Below, in pieces: positions 1 through 6,637 of a stretch of 52,936 bases of DNA (the first letter of the stretch is position 1; each line of letters begins with the position of its first letter). The notes beneath the pieces were generated by a model, which saw only the letters and a list, made by a program, of their open reading frames with translations, searched no databases and was not told the origin of the DNA. Source of the DNA: Nocardia jiangxiensis NBRC 101359. GTDB taxonomy: Bacteria; Actinomycetota; Actinomycetes; Mycobacteriales; Mycobacteriaceae. The position numbers were made by a program, and so were the translations under genes. Location: the NCBI RefSeq assembly GCF_000308615.1, contig NZ_BAGB01000011.1, positions 1 to 52,936 on the forward strand. The letters are read 5' to 3'.

Positions 1-3
1 GGG

Positions 4-1176
4 CTAGTGGTGCGGCGCGGCGTGGAGGCGGCGGATGCCTTCGGTGATGGTTTCTTCCTTCTTGCAGAAGGTGAAGCGCACCAGGTGATTCCAGGAATCG
101 GTGTCGTCGGCGAAGACGGACAGGGGGACGGCGGCTACGCCGAGGCGTTCGGGTAGTTCGCGGCAGAAGGTCATCGCGTCGGCGGTGCTGAGTGGGGTGA
201 TGTCGGCACAGACGAAATAGGTTCCGTCACTGCGCTTCACGCCGAATCCGGCCTCGCCGAGCGCCTTCGACAGGCGGGTCCGCTTGTCCGACAGGGTATC
301 CCGCAACGTCGACACCCAGGGCATCTCGTGTTCCAGGGCGTGCGCGACCGCGGGCTGGAACGGCCCGCCGCCGACGAAGGTGAGGAACTGTTTGGCCGCC
401 AGGACGCCGTCCAGCAGCGGCGCGGGGGCGCAAGCCCAGCCGATCTTCCAGCCGGTGACACTGAAAGTCTTTGCCGCACTGGATATCACGATGGTCCGCT
501 CGAACATGCCGGGCAGTGTGGAGATGCTGATGTGCTCGTGTCCGTCGAAGGTGAGGTGTTCGTACACCTCGTCGGTCACCACGATGAGATCGTGTTCGCG
601 GGCCAGCTCGGCGATGGCCAGCAGATCCGCGCGGCCCAGCACCGTCCCGGTCGGGTTGTGCGGCGAATTCAGCAGCAGCAGCCGGGTTTTCGCGGTGATC
701 GCGGTGCGGAGGCTGTCCAGGTCGAGGGCGAAACCGTCGTCGTCGGGCACCAGCCGGGCGGTGCGCCGGGTGGCTCCGGCCAACGCGACCGCCGCGGCGT
801 AGGAGTCGTAGTACGGCTCGATCAGCACCACCTCCTCGCCGGGCTCGACCAGGCCGAGTACCGCGGCGCTGATCGCCTCGGTGGCGCCGACCGTCACCAG
901 GATCTCGCTGTCCGGGTCGTATCGGGTGCCGTACCGCTCGGCGCGATCCCGCGCGATCGCCTGCCGCAGGATCGGCACCCCGCGACCGGGCGGATACTGG
1001 TTGAACCCCTCGGCGATGGCGCGTTCGGCCACCTCGAGCATGGCTGCCGGGCCGTCCGAATCCGGGAACCCCTGCCCGAGATTGACCGCGCCGTGCCGCA
1101 CGGCCAGTTCGGTCATCTCGGCGAAGATCGTCGAGGCGAACGGGCGCAGGCGGGCGACGGTCGGCGGGTTCTGCAT
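4..1176 (-). CDS. dapC: PLP-dependent aminotransferase, N-succinyldiaminopimelate aminotransferase type
   Basis: This is a class I/II fold-type I aminotransferase of 390 residues. It closely resembles M. tuberculosis Rv0858c (DapC), which transaminates N-succinyl-2-amino-6-ketopimelate in lysine and meso-diaminopimelate synthesis; the exact substrate here is inferred. Visible signatures are LGQGFPD near residue 33, SPHNPTG at 171-177, TDEVYEH at 201-207 and the Schiff-base lysine in SSAAK (about K236). The frame is open upstream to 1305, but the start at 1176 (MQNPPTV) matches where homologues begin. It also lies six bases after a TACGTT -10 box, so the mRNA is probably leaderless. The divergent neighbour is the XPB helicase. 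The gene is complete, ending at base 4. Confidence 0.88.
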   Translation of the reverse strand: MQNPPTVARLRPFASTIFAEMTELAVRHGAVNLGQGFPDSDGPAAMLEVAERAIAEGFNQYPPGRGVPILRQAIARDRAERYGTRYDPDSEILVTVGATEAISAAVLGLVEPGEEVVLIEPYYDSYAAAVALAGATRRTARLVPDDDGFALDLDSLRTAITAKTRLLLLNSPHNPTGTVLGRADLLAIAELAREHDLIVVTDEVYEHLTFDGHEHISISTLPGMFERTIVISSAAKTFSVTGWKIGWACAPAPLLDGVLAAKQFLTFVGGGPFQPAVAHALEHEMPWVSTLRDTLSDKRTRLSKALGEAGFGVKRSDGTYFVCADITPLSTADAMTFCRELPERLGVAAVPLSVFADDTDSWNHLVRFTFCKKEETITEGIRRLHAAPHH

Positions 1177-1182
1177 GGTCCA

Positions 1183-1188
1183 AACGTA
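1183..1188 (-). promoter_or_regulatory. -10 element of leaderless dapC promoter
   Basis: On the minus strand TACGTT ends six bases before the A of the dapC start codon, which places transcription initiation on or next to the ATG. No Shine-Dalgarno sequence precedes that start. Confidence 0.5.
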
Positions 1189-1468
1189 GCGCGTGCCGGG
1201 TGGGGCGTCGGCGGGAGCGCGCTGCACGAGCTGCGGGGTGAGCGACGCCACAGTGGCCGATCGCCCGGGGGACGCGGGAAGATTGCCCGACGGGTCGGTG
1301 TTCAACGAGGCAGATGGGCACCCGGCCGAGGCGTGGTCGGCAATGTCGCGCGAACGCGGCGTGTCGACCGTCCGACCGGGTACATTGCGTGCTCACCCCC
1401 GGTGGCGGCGGTCGTGTCGGTCCCATCGGCAAGAATGGACTCCGGCCCGCGAACCCGCAGGAGGTGCC

Positions 1469-3127
1469 GTGACAGACGGACCACTCATTGTTCAGAGCGA
1501 CAAGACTCTCTTGCTCGAAGTCGAGCACGGGCAGGCCGATGCCGCGCGTCAGGCGATCGCGCCCTTCGCCGAACTCGAGCGCGCGCCCGAACATGTGCAC
1601 ACCTATCGGGTCACCCCGCTGGCGCTGTGGAACGCGCGCGCGGCCGGGCACGATGCCGAGCAGGTCGTCGACGCGCTGGTCAAGTACTCCCGCTACGCGG
1701 TGCCGCAGCCGCTGCTGGTCGATGTCGTGGACACCATGGCGCGGTACGGGCGGCTGCAGCTGATGAAACATCCCGCGCACGGGCTGGTGCTGGTCAGCCT
1801 CGATCGCGCGGTGCTGGAAGAGGTGTTGCGGCACAAGAAGATCCAGCCCATGCTGGGCGCGCGCATCGATGACGACACGGTGCAGGTGCACCCGTCCGAG
1901 CGCGGCCGGATCAAGCAGATGCTGCTCAAGGTGGGCTGGCCCGCCGAGGATCTGGCCGGCTACGTCGACGGCGAGGCGCACGCGATCGACCTGGACTTCG
2001 GCACCAACGAATGGCACCTGCGCGATTATCAGGAGCTGGCCGCGGATTCGTTCTGGGCCGGTGGCTCGGGTGTGGTGGTGCTGCCGTGCGGCGCCGGTAA
2101 GACCATGGTCGGCGCGGCCGCGATGGCCAAGGCCCAGGCCACCACGCTGATCCTGGTGACCAATACGGTCGCGGGGCGGCAGTGGCGGCGCGAGCTGCTG
2201 GCGCGCACTTCGCTCACCGAGGACGAGATCGGCGAATACTCCGGCGAGCGCAAGGAGATCCGCCCCGTCACCATCGCGACGTACCAGGTCGTCACCCGCA
2301 AGACCAAGGGCGAGTACCGGCATCTGGAACTGTTCGACAGCCGGGACTGGGGTCTGGTCATCTACGACGAGGTGCATCTGCTGCCCGCGCCGGTCTTCCG
2401 GATGACGGCCGATCTGCAGTCGCGCCGTCGTCTGGGCCTGACCGCGACCCTGGTCCGCGAGGACGGCCGTGAGGGCGATGTCTTCTCGCTGATCGGCCCG
2501 AAGCGGTACGACGCGCCGTGGAAGGATATCGAGGCGCAGGGCTGGATCGCCCCGGCGGACTGCGTCGAGGTGCGGGTGACGCTCACCGATGCCGAACGCA
2601 TGGCGTATGCGACCGCCGAACCGGAGGAGCGCTACAAACTGTGCTCCACCGCGCGCACCAAACTTCCCGTGGTGGAGTCGATTCTCGCGCGGCACAAGGA
2701 ATCTCCGAGCCTGGTCATCGGCGCCTATCTGGATCAGCTGGACGAACTGGGCGAACATCTGAACGCCCCGGTGATCCAGGGCTCGACCCGCACCAAGGAA
2801 CGCGAGGCGCTGTTCGACGCGTTCCGCAACGGTGAGATTCCGGTGCTGGTGGTGAGCAAGGTGGCCAACTTCTCCATCGATCTGCCCGAAGCGTCTGTGG
2901 CAGTACAGGTTTCGGGAACCTTCGGATCGCGTCAGGAGGAGGCCCAGCGGTTGGGCCGATTGCTGCGCCCGAAACACGACGGCGGACAGGCGCACTTCTA
3001 TTCGGTGGTGTCCCGCGACACGCTGGACGCAGAATATGCTGCGCACAGACAGCGCTTCCTGGCCGAACAGGGCTACGCCTATCGGATCACCGACGCCGAC
3101 GACCTGCTGGGCCCCACGATCGGCTAG
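1469..3127 (+). CDS. XPB/ERCC3-type superfamily 2 DNA repair helicase
   Basis: This is a 552-residue 3'-5' DNA helicase of the bacterial XPB family (M. tuberculosis Rv0861c), presumed to act in nucleotide excision or related repair. An N-terminal damage-recognition-like region (about 1-180) precedes helicase domain 1, with Walker A PCGAGKT at 206-212 and the DEVH box at 300-303. The RED motif of XPB follows at about 330-332, and domain 2 ends in an AQRLGRLLRPK motif VI. The GTG at 1469 was chosen over the upstream open frame because AGGAGG lies at 1459-1464 and homologues start there. A TACATT sequence at 1381-1386 is a possible -10 box. In M. tuberculosis this gene adjoins the Rv0862c homologue; here they are separated by three larger genes and a small ORF. 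Confidence 0.92.
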   Translation: MTDGPLIVQSDKTLLLEVEHGQADAARQAIAPFAELERAPEHVHTYRVTPLALWNARAAGHDAEQVVDALVKYSRYAVPQPLLVDVVDTMARYGRLQLMKHPAHGLVLVSLDRAVLEEVLRHKKIQPMLGARIDDDTVQVHPSERGRIKQMLLKVGWPAEDLAGYVDGEAHAIDLDFGTNEWHLRDYQELAADSFWAGGSGVVVLPCGAGKTMVGAAAMAKAQATTLILVTNTVAGRQWRRELLARTSLTEDEIGEYSGERKEIRPVTIATYQVVTRKTKGEYRHLELFDSRDWGLVIYDEVHLLPAPVFRMTADLQSRRRLGLTATLVREDGREGDVFSLIGPKRYDAPWKDIEAQGWIAPADCVEVRVTLTDAERMAYATAEPEERYKLCSTARTKLPVVESILARHKESPSLVIGAYLDQLDELGEHLNAPVIQGSTRTKEREALFDAFRNGEIPVLVVSKVANFSIDLPEASVAVQVSGTFGSRQEEAQRLGRLLRPKHDGGQAHFYSVVSRDTLDAEYAAHRQRFLAEQGYAYRITDADDLLGPTIG

Positions 3128-3159
3128 GCACTGCTGACAACCGGACGGAGGACCTGGCT

Positions 3160-4113
3160 ATGGCTGAACGCCCGCTCGATCCGGACCGCCCGGACACCAA
3201 CCAGCGGCCACCCGGTTCACCCACTGCGGACAACGCCACCCCCGAGGACAACCCGGGCCCGTCCACTCCGGACAACGCCAACCCCGAGGGCAACCCAGGG
3301 CCGTCCACCCCGGATAACGCCGACTCCGAGGCCGCGGCCCGGGTTGATTCTGGACTGACGGAGCGGGGGAGCGAAGCGGAGGAGCGGAGGAGGGAAGAAT
3401 CGAGCCTTGGGGGGCCGTGGCCCCGCCGGAGCGAAGCGGAGGCCAAAATTACCGCCTTCGAGTTCGTGGTGGATCGTGAACATGCGCGGGCGGTCAACGA
3501 GGTCGTCGCGGACACCCGGCGACTTCGGATCCTGGCGTTCACCGCCACCGTCGTGCTCGGCCTCGGCACCGCCGGGCTGATCTGGCTGAACCACCCGTAT
3601 TCGTTCCTGCTGGCCGTCGCCTTCGCGCTGGGCACCGTGACCTCGTTGTTCGTGGCGCTGTGGTCGCCGCATCGCGCCCGGATCGAGAAGCTGTACGCCG
3701 AGGGGGAACTCGTTCCGGCGATCGTCTCGGATCGGCATCCGCGTGGTGCACTGCTGCTGGCCCTGGTCAACGTGGCCAAATCCGATGCGCCGCCGCGTTA
3801 TGCGCTGATCACCCGCACTGTGCGGTCGCTGCCCGGACATCGTTCCTGGCCCGGTGAGCAGATCCCCTCGGTGACCGTGCGGGCCGATCGGGCGCCGCTG
3901 TCGGTGGGCGGACTGCGGCAGTCGGTCGGCGCGATGCCGATCGCCTGGGGCACCCGCGATCCGGAGGTGATCGCCCGTGCCCGCGCCGCTATTCCCGAAG
4001 CCGAGTGGAAACTGCTGGCCGACAACCGATCCCTGGCCGAGAGGGTGCGCACCGCCGATTTCGGACGTCTCGTGCTCGATCCGCACCAGCTGCCCGAGGA
4101 GCTGCGCGGATAG
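3160..4113 (+). CDS. DUF3239 membrane protein with REP-interrupted N-terminus
   Basis: The product is 317 residues. The C-terminal two thirds (from about residue 110) match the DUF3239 type: a conserved N-cap, two adjacent transmembrane segments at about 128-165, then a soluble domain ending in LDPHQLPEELRG. The function is unknown and the family is essentially confined to Corynebacteriales. The first 100 residues are low complexity, with near-tandem repeats of NPGPSTPDNA. They then run through sequence encoding RRSEAEAK, produced by a dispersed REP-like DNA element translated in frame. ATG 3160 is preceded by GGAGG at 3147-3151. It follows the helicase by 32 bases and is probably co-transcribed with it. 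Confidence 0.82.
   Translation: MAERPLDPDRPDTNQRPPGSPTADNATPEDNPGPSTPDNANPEGNPGPSTPDNADSEAAARVDSGLTERGSEAEERRREESSLGGPWPRRSEAEAKITAFEFVVDREHARAVNEVVADTRRLRILAFTATVVLGLGTAGLIWLNHPYSFLLAVAFALGTVTSLFVALWSPHRARIEKLYAEGELVPAIVSDRHPRGALLLALVNVAKSDAPPRYALITRTVRSLPGHRSWPGEQIPSVTVRADRAPLSVGGLRQSVGAMPIAWGTRDPEVIARARAAIPEAEWKLLADNRSLAERVRTADFGRLVLDPHQLPEELRG
3368..3448 (+). repeat. REP-like dispersed repeat, double copy inside a coding region
   Basis: The 15-mer GGAGCGAAGCGGAGG occurs at 3368-3382 and again at 3428-3442. The second lies within a 28-base unit (3421-3448) that is identical to 35955-35982. Between them is a GGGGCC-GT-GGCCCC hairpin (3411-3424). The whole element is read through in frame by the DUF3239 gene. 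Confidence 0.75.
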
Positions 4114-4137
4114 CCCAAAAGTCCTTGCGCGCCTTCG

Positions 4138-4143
4138 TATGAT
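4138..4143 (+). promoter_or_regulatory. -10 element of leaderless LysE-family gene, inside a hairpin
   Basis: TATGAT ends six bases before ATG 4150. It also forms the loop of an inverted repeat, CCTTCG (4132-4137) and CGAAGG (4144-4149), that abuts the start codon. The palindrome could be an operator. Confidence 0.5.
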
Positions 4144-4149
4144 CGAAGG

Positions 4150-4794
4150 ATGGTGCCCGCCGCAAATCTGCTCGCATTCATCGTGGCCGGAACGATCATC
4201 ATCGTGATTCCGGGCCCGGGAGTTCTGTTCACCATCGGTCGCGCGCTGACCGACGGCAAACGGGCCGCTCTGGTTTCGGTGCTGGGGCATGCCCTCGGCG
4301 TGCAGGCCATGCTGGCATTGGTCGCGGCCGGGCTCGGCACGCTGGTCGCGGCCTCGGCGGTGGCGTTGACGATCGTCAAGATCGGCGGCGGGCTGTATCT
4401 GATCTATATCGGCGCACAGGCGATTCGGCATCGGCGATCGCTCCGTACGGCGCTGGCCGCCTCGACCTCCGCACAACCGGCGGCGCATCGGCGGGTGTTG
4501 TGGCAGGGGTTCGTCGTCGGTGTGACCAATCCGAAGGCGATCATCTTCTTCTCCGCGATGCTGCCGCAGTTCGTGGATCGCGCGCACGGTTCGGTGCCGT
4601 TGCAGATGCTGGTTCTGGGCTGGATATTCATCTTCATCGCCTTGATCTCCGACAGCGCCTGGGCGCTGCTGGCCGGTACCGCCCGCGACTGGTTCGCACG
4701 CTCGCCGCGGCGTCTGGAGGCTGTCGGCGGTGCCGGTGGCGTGATGATCATGGGCCTGGGGGCGAGTGTGGCGGTCTCGGGCACGGGCGGTTAG
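4150..4794 (+). CDS. LysE/RhtB-family amino-acid exporter
   Basis: This is a 214-residue integral membrane protein of the LysE superfamily, which exports amino acids or their analogues by proton antiport. Typical features are the N-terminal segment with IPGPGVLFTIGRAL at about 20-33 and six predicted hydrophobic helices. A cytoplasmic loop lies at about 95-115, followed by GVTNPKAIIFFSAMLPQFV (about 124-142), a family hallmark. The substrate cannot be deduced. The start is the ATG directly after a CCTTCG/CGAAGG inverted repeat whose loop is a consensus-like TATGAT, so the transcript is probably leaderless and independent of the gene upstream. No dedicated regulator gene lies alongside. Confidence 0.88.
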   Translation: MVPAANLLAFIVAGTIIIVIPGPGVLFTIGRALTDGKRAALVSVLGHALGVQAMLALVAAGLGTLVAASAVALTIVKIGGGLYLIYIGAQAIRHRRSLRTALAASTSAQPAAHRRVLWQGFVVGVTNPKAIIFFSAMLPQFVDRAHGSVPLQMLVLGWIFIFIALISDSAWALLAGTARDWFARSPRRLEAVGGAGGVMIMGLGASVAVSGTGG

Positions 4795-4844
4795 TCGCCG
4801 TCGATGGTCTGGTGCGCCGCCCCGGCCTGGGCTTTCGGGTGGGT

Positions 4845-4850
4845 TAGCAT
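4845..4850 (+). promoter_or_regulatory. Candidate -10 box for M1 peptidase gene
   Basis: TAGCAT would place transcription start near 4857, giving a leader of about 40 bases that contains a GGTGGAGAA ribosome binding site before ATG 4897. No clear -35 is seen. Confidence 0.35.
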
Positions 4851-4896
4851 CGACCGTCGCCGGAACCGCGTGCCGAGAAGGGGTGGAGAAGTCCGC

Positions 4897-6306
4897 ATGA
4901 CATCGCACAAACGGATGTGCGCAGTCCTGGTCGGTGTGTTGCTGGCGGCCGGGTTGTCGATGCCCGCGCAGGCACGAACGCCTGCCGATCCGCTGTTCGG
5001 CACGCCGTGGCGCGGTGATGCCTACTATCCCGACGACGGCAACGGCGGCTATCACGTCGACCACTACGCCGTCGCCATCGATTACGATCCGCCGACGCAT
5101 CACCTGACCGGCACCGCGCAGCTCGACGCCATGGCCACCCAGCCACTGCGCACGTTCGCTCTGGACTTCAACGGTCCTGACGTGCAACAGGTTTCGGTGA
5201 ACAATCTGCCCGCCGGATTCACCCGCACCGGCGGTCATAAACTGAACATCACACCCGCTCTGCCGATTCTGCCCGGACTGCCGTTCACGGTGACCGTCCG
5301 ATACTCCGGCATCGAAGCGAACAGTCCCGAGCACGGCTGGACCATCTCACCCAGCGGCGGAGCATTCGCCGCGGGGGAACCGCATTCGGCGGCGACCTGG
5401 TATCCGCTCAACGACACCCCGCTGGACAAGGCCACCTTCGATCTGACCGTGACGGTGCCGCAGGAGTGGCAGGTCATCTCGAATGGGCTGCGCGTGCGAG
5501 ACGAAGTGCACGGATCGCAGCGGACCGCGGAGTGGGCGACACAACATCCGGTGCTGGGGTATCTGACCACCGTCGCGATCGATCATCTCGATTTCCTGCA
5601 TCAGCGCAGCGCCGCCGGTACCCCGCTGATCAGTGCTTTCGCTCCGCGGTCGGCGCCGCGCAAGGATATCGAGCGGCGGCTGCCGGAGGTGCTGGAATTC
5701 CTCGAATCCCTGTACGGCCCATACCCGTTCGAGAGCGGCGGCGGCATCTACGTCGACACCGATCTGCATATCTCGCTGGAGACCCAGACCCGGCCGGTCT
5801 ACGCCCCGTGGGCCGAGCTGAACACGGTCGTCCACGAGAACACCCACCAGTGGTGGGGCGACTCGATGTCGGTGAAGAACTGGTCCGACGTCTGCCTGAA
5901 CGAGTGTTTCGCCAGCTACACCGCCGACTATCTGTGGCCGGAACGCAAGCAGGGCAAGGACGTCGACGCGCAGTACCGCAGCACCCTCACCAAATACCGC
6001 AACCGGGCCGACTTCTGGCAGATCCCGCTGCAGAATCCCGGCGCCGGAAAGGAATTCACCTCCGTCTACTACCGCGGACCGCTGTTCCTGCACGCGCTGC
6101 GCCGCCTGATCGGCGACGGAGTCTTCTTCCCGTCGGTCGCCGGATTCGTGCGCTCACATGCCTACGGCAACGCCTCGATGCCCGAATTCCGCACGTATAT
6201 GCAGTCCCGAACGCCGGTCGACCTGTCCGGTTTCTTCTCGGCCTGGCTCGATGGCGCCACCCGTCCTGCCGACCAGTACCTCTACCCGGGGTCGCTGCAC
6301 ACCTGA
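4897..6306 (+). CDS. Secreted M1-family zinc metallopeptidase
   Basis: This is a 469-residue gluzincin. A signal peptide covers about residues 1-27 (hydrophobic core then PAQA|RT). The N-terminal beta domain follows, then the catalytic HENTH motif (H313, E314, H317) with the third zinc ligand E336 nineteen residues on. The substrate-anchoring GAMEN motif of classic aminopeptidase N is replaced by SLETQ at about 293-297, as in many short actinobacterial secreted M1 proteins. The ERAP-like C-terminal helical domain is missing, so it is about half the length of PepN. The open frame extends to 4804, but ATG 4897 has a GGTGGAGAA site and begins the signal peptide. It probably cleaves peptides outside the membrane; the substrate is unknown. 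Confidence 0.88.
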   Translation: MTSHKRMCAVLVGVLLAAGLSMPAQARTPADPLFGTPWRGDAYYPDDGNGGYHVDHYAVAIDYDPPTHHLTGTAQLDAMATQPLRTFALDFNGPDVQQVSVNNLPAGFTRTGGHKLNITPALPILPGLPFTVTVRYSGIEANSPEHGWTISPSGGAFAAGEPHSAATWYPLNDTPLDKATFDLTVTVPQEWQVISNGLRVRDEVHGSQRTAEWATQHPVLGYLTTVAIDHLDFLHQRSAAGTPLISAFAPRSAPRKDIERRLPEVLEFLESLYGPYPFESGGGIYVDTDLHISLETQTRPVYAPWAELNTVVHENTHQWWGDSMSVKNWSDVCLNECFASYTADYLWPERKQGKDVDAQYRSTLTKYRNRADFWQIPLQNPGAGKEFTSVYYRGPLFLHALRRLIGDGVFFPSVAGFVRSHAYGNASMPEFRTYMQSRTPVDLSGFFSAWLDGATRPADQYLYPGSLHT

Positions 6307-6437
6307 GCCGACCATGACCGTCGAGTTCGGTTGCCGGGCAGTCGCGTTCGACGCCCGGTGTCTCGAGTAACGCACACGCCGCGCCGGACGACAATGATGG
6401 CAAGTGTGTATCGACCGAACAGTCTGCTGTGAGGGGT

Positions 6438-6454
6438 AACGGTGCGACACCGTT
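6438..6454 (+). promoter_or_regulatory. Palindromic operator overlapping the promoter of the small ORF
   Basis: AACGGTG (6438-6444), three bases, then CACCGTT (6448-6454) form a perfect 7-bp inverted repeat. It overlaps the predicted -35 hexamer GCGACA (6444-6449), a typical repressor position. Confidence 0.5.
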
Positions 6455-6472
6455 AACAATTGTGCATACAAT
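6444..6472 (+). promoter_or_regulatory. Sigma70-type promoter for the small ORF
   Basis: GCGACA (4/6 match to TTGACA) is separated by 17 bases from TACAAT at 6467-6472 (5/6 match to TATAAT). The predicted start is near 6479, giving a leader of about 30 bases with GGGAAGG at 6493-6499. This is one of the best consensus promoters in the window. Confidence 0.55.
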
Positions 6473-6508
6473 CTCTGCGCAGAACGTTTCGAGGGAAGGC
6501 CGAACAAA

Positions 6509-6616
6509 TTGAATATCATGGGACTCATGCTGCTCAGCAACACTCTGGGCCGCTCCCTCGGATACCTGATGCTCGGCATCTATGGCCTGTCCCATCAGTA
6601 CCCGACCGATTACTGA
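6509..6616 (+). CDS. Small hydrophobic protein, 35 residues, unrecognised
   Basis: A TTG start at 6509 is preceded by GGGAAGG (6493-6499, nine-base spacer) and a strong promoter. Internal ATGs at 6518 and 6527 are alternatives. The peptide begins MNIMGLMLLSNTLG, has a central hydrophobic stretch rich in Leu, Gly and Tyr (SLGYLMLGIYGL) and ends HQYPTDY. It is consistent with a single membrane-associated helix. I do not recognise a family. A palindrome over the -35 suggests repression. A short GC hairpin (6620-6636) follows, shared with the 3' end of the convergent gene. It could be a small membrane protein, a type I toxin-like peptide, or a non-functional ORF. Support comes from promoter, ribosome site and stop coherence, not homology. 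Confidence 0.45.
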   Translation: MNIMGLMLLSNTLGRSLGYLMLGIYGLSHQYPTDY

Positions 6617-6637
6617 GTCCGCCGGCCGTCCCGGCGT

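Noticed and set aside
227..3046. Minus-strand 939-codon open frame antisense to the XPB helicase
   Set aside because: Arg/Gly/His-rich composition without motifs, overlapping two well-supported genes; a GC-bias shadow. The same applies to long frames at 3217-5334, 17757-19559, 30819-32459, 33178-34575 and 50251-52311.
4132..4149. CCTTCG/CGAAGG hairpin as a terminator of the DUF3239 gene
   Set aside because: It abuts the LysE start codon, has no U tract and its loop is a -10 box; a promoter or operator role fits better.
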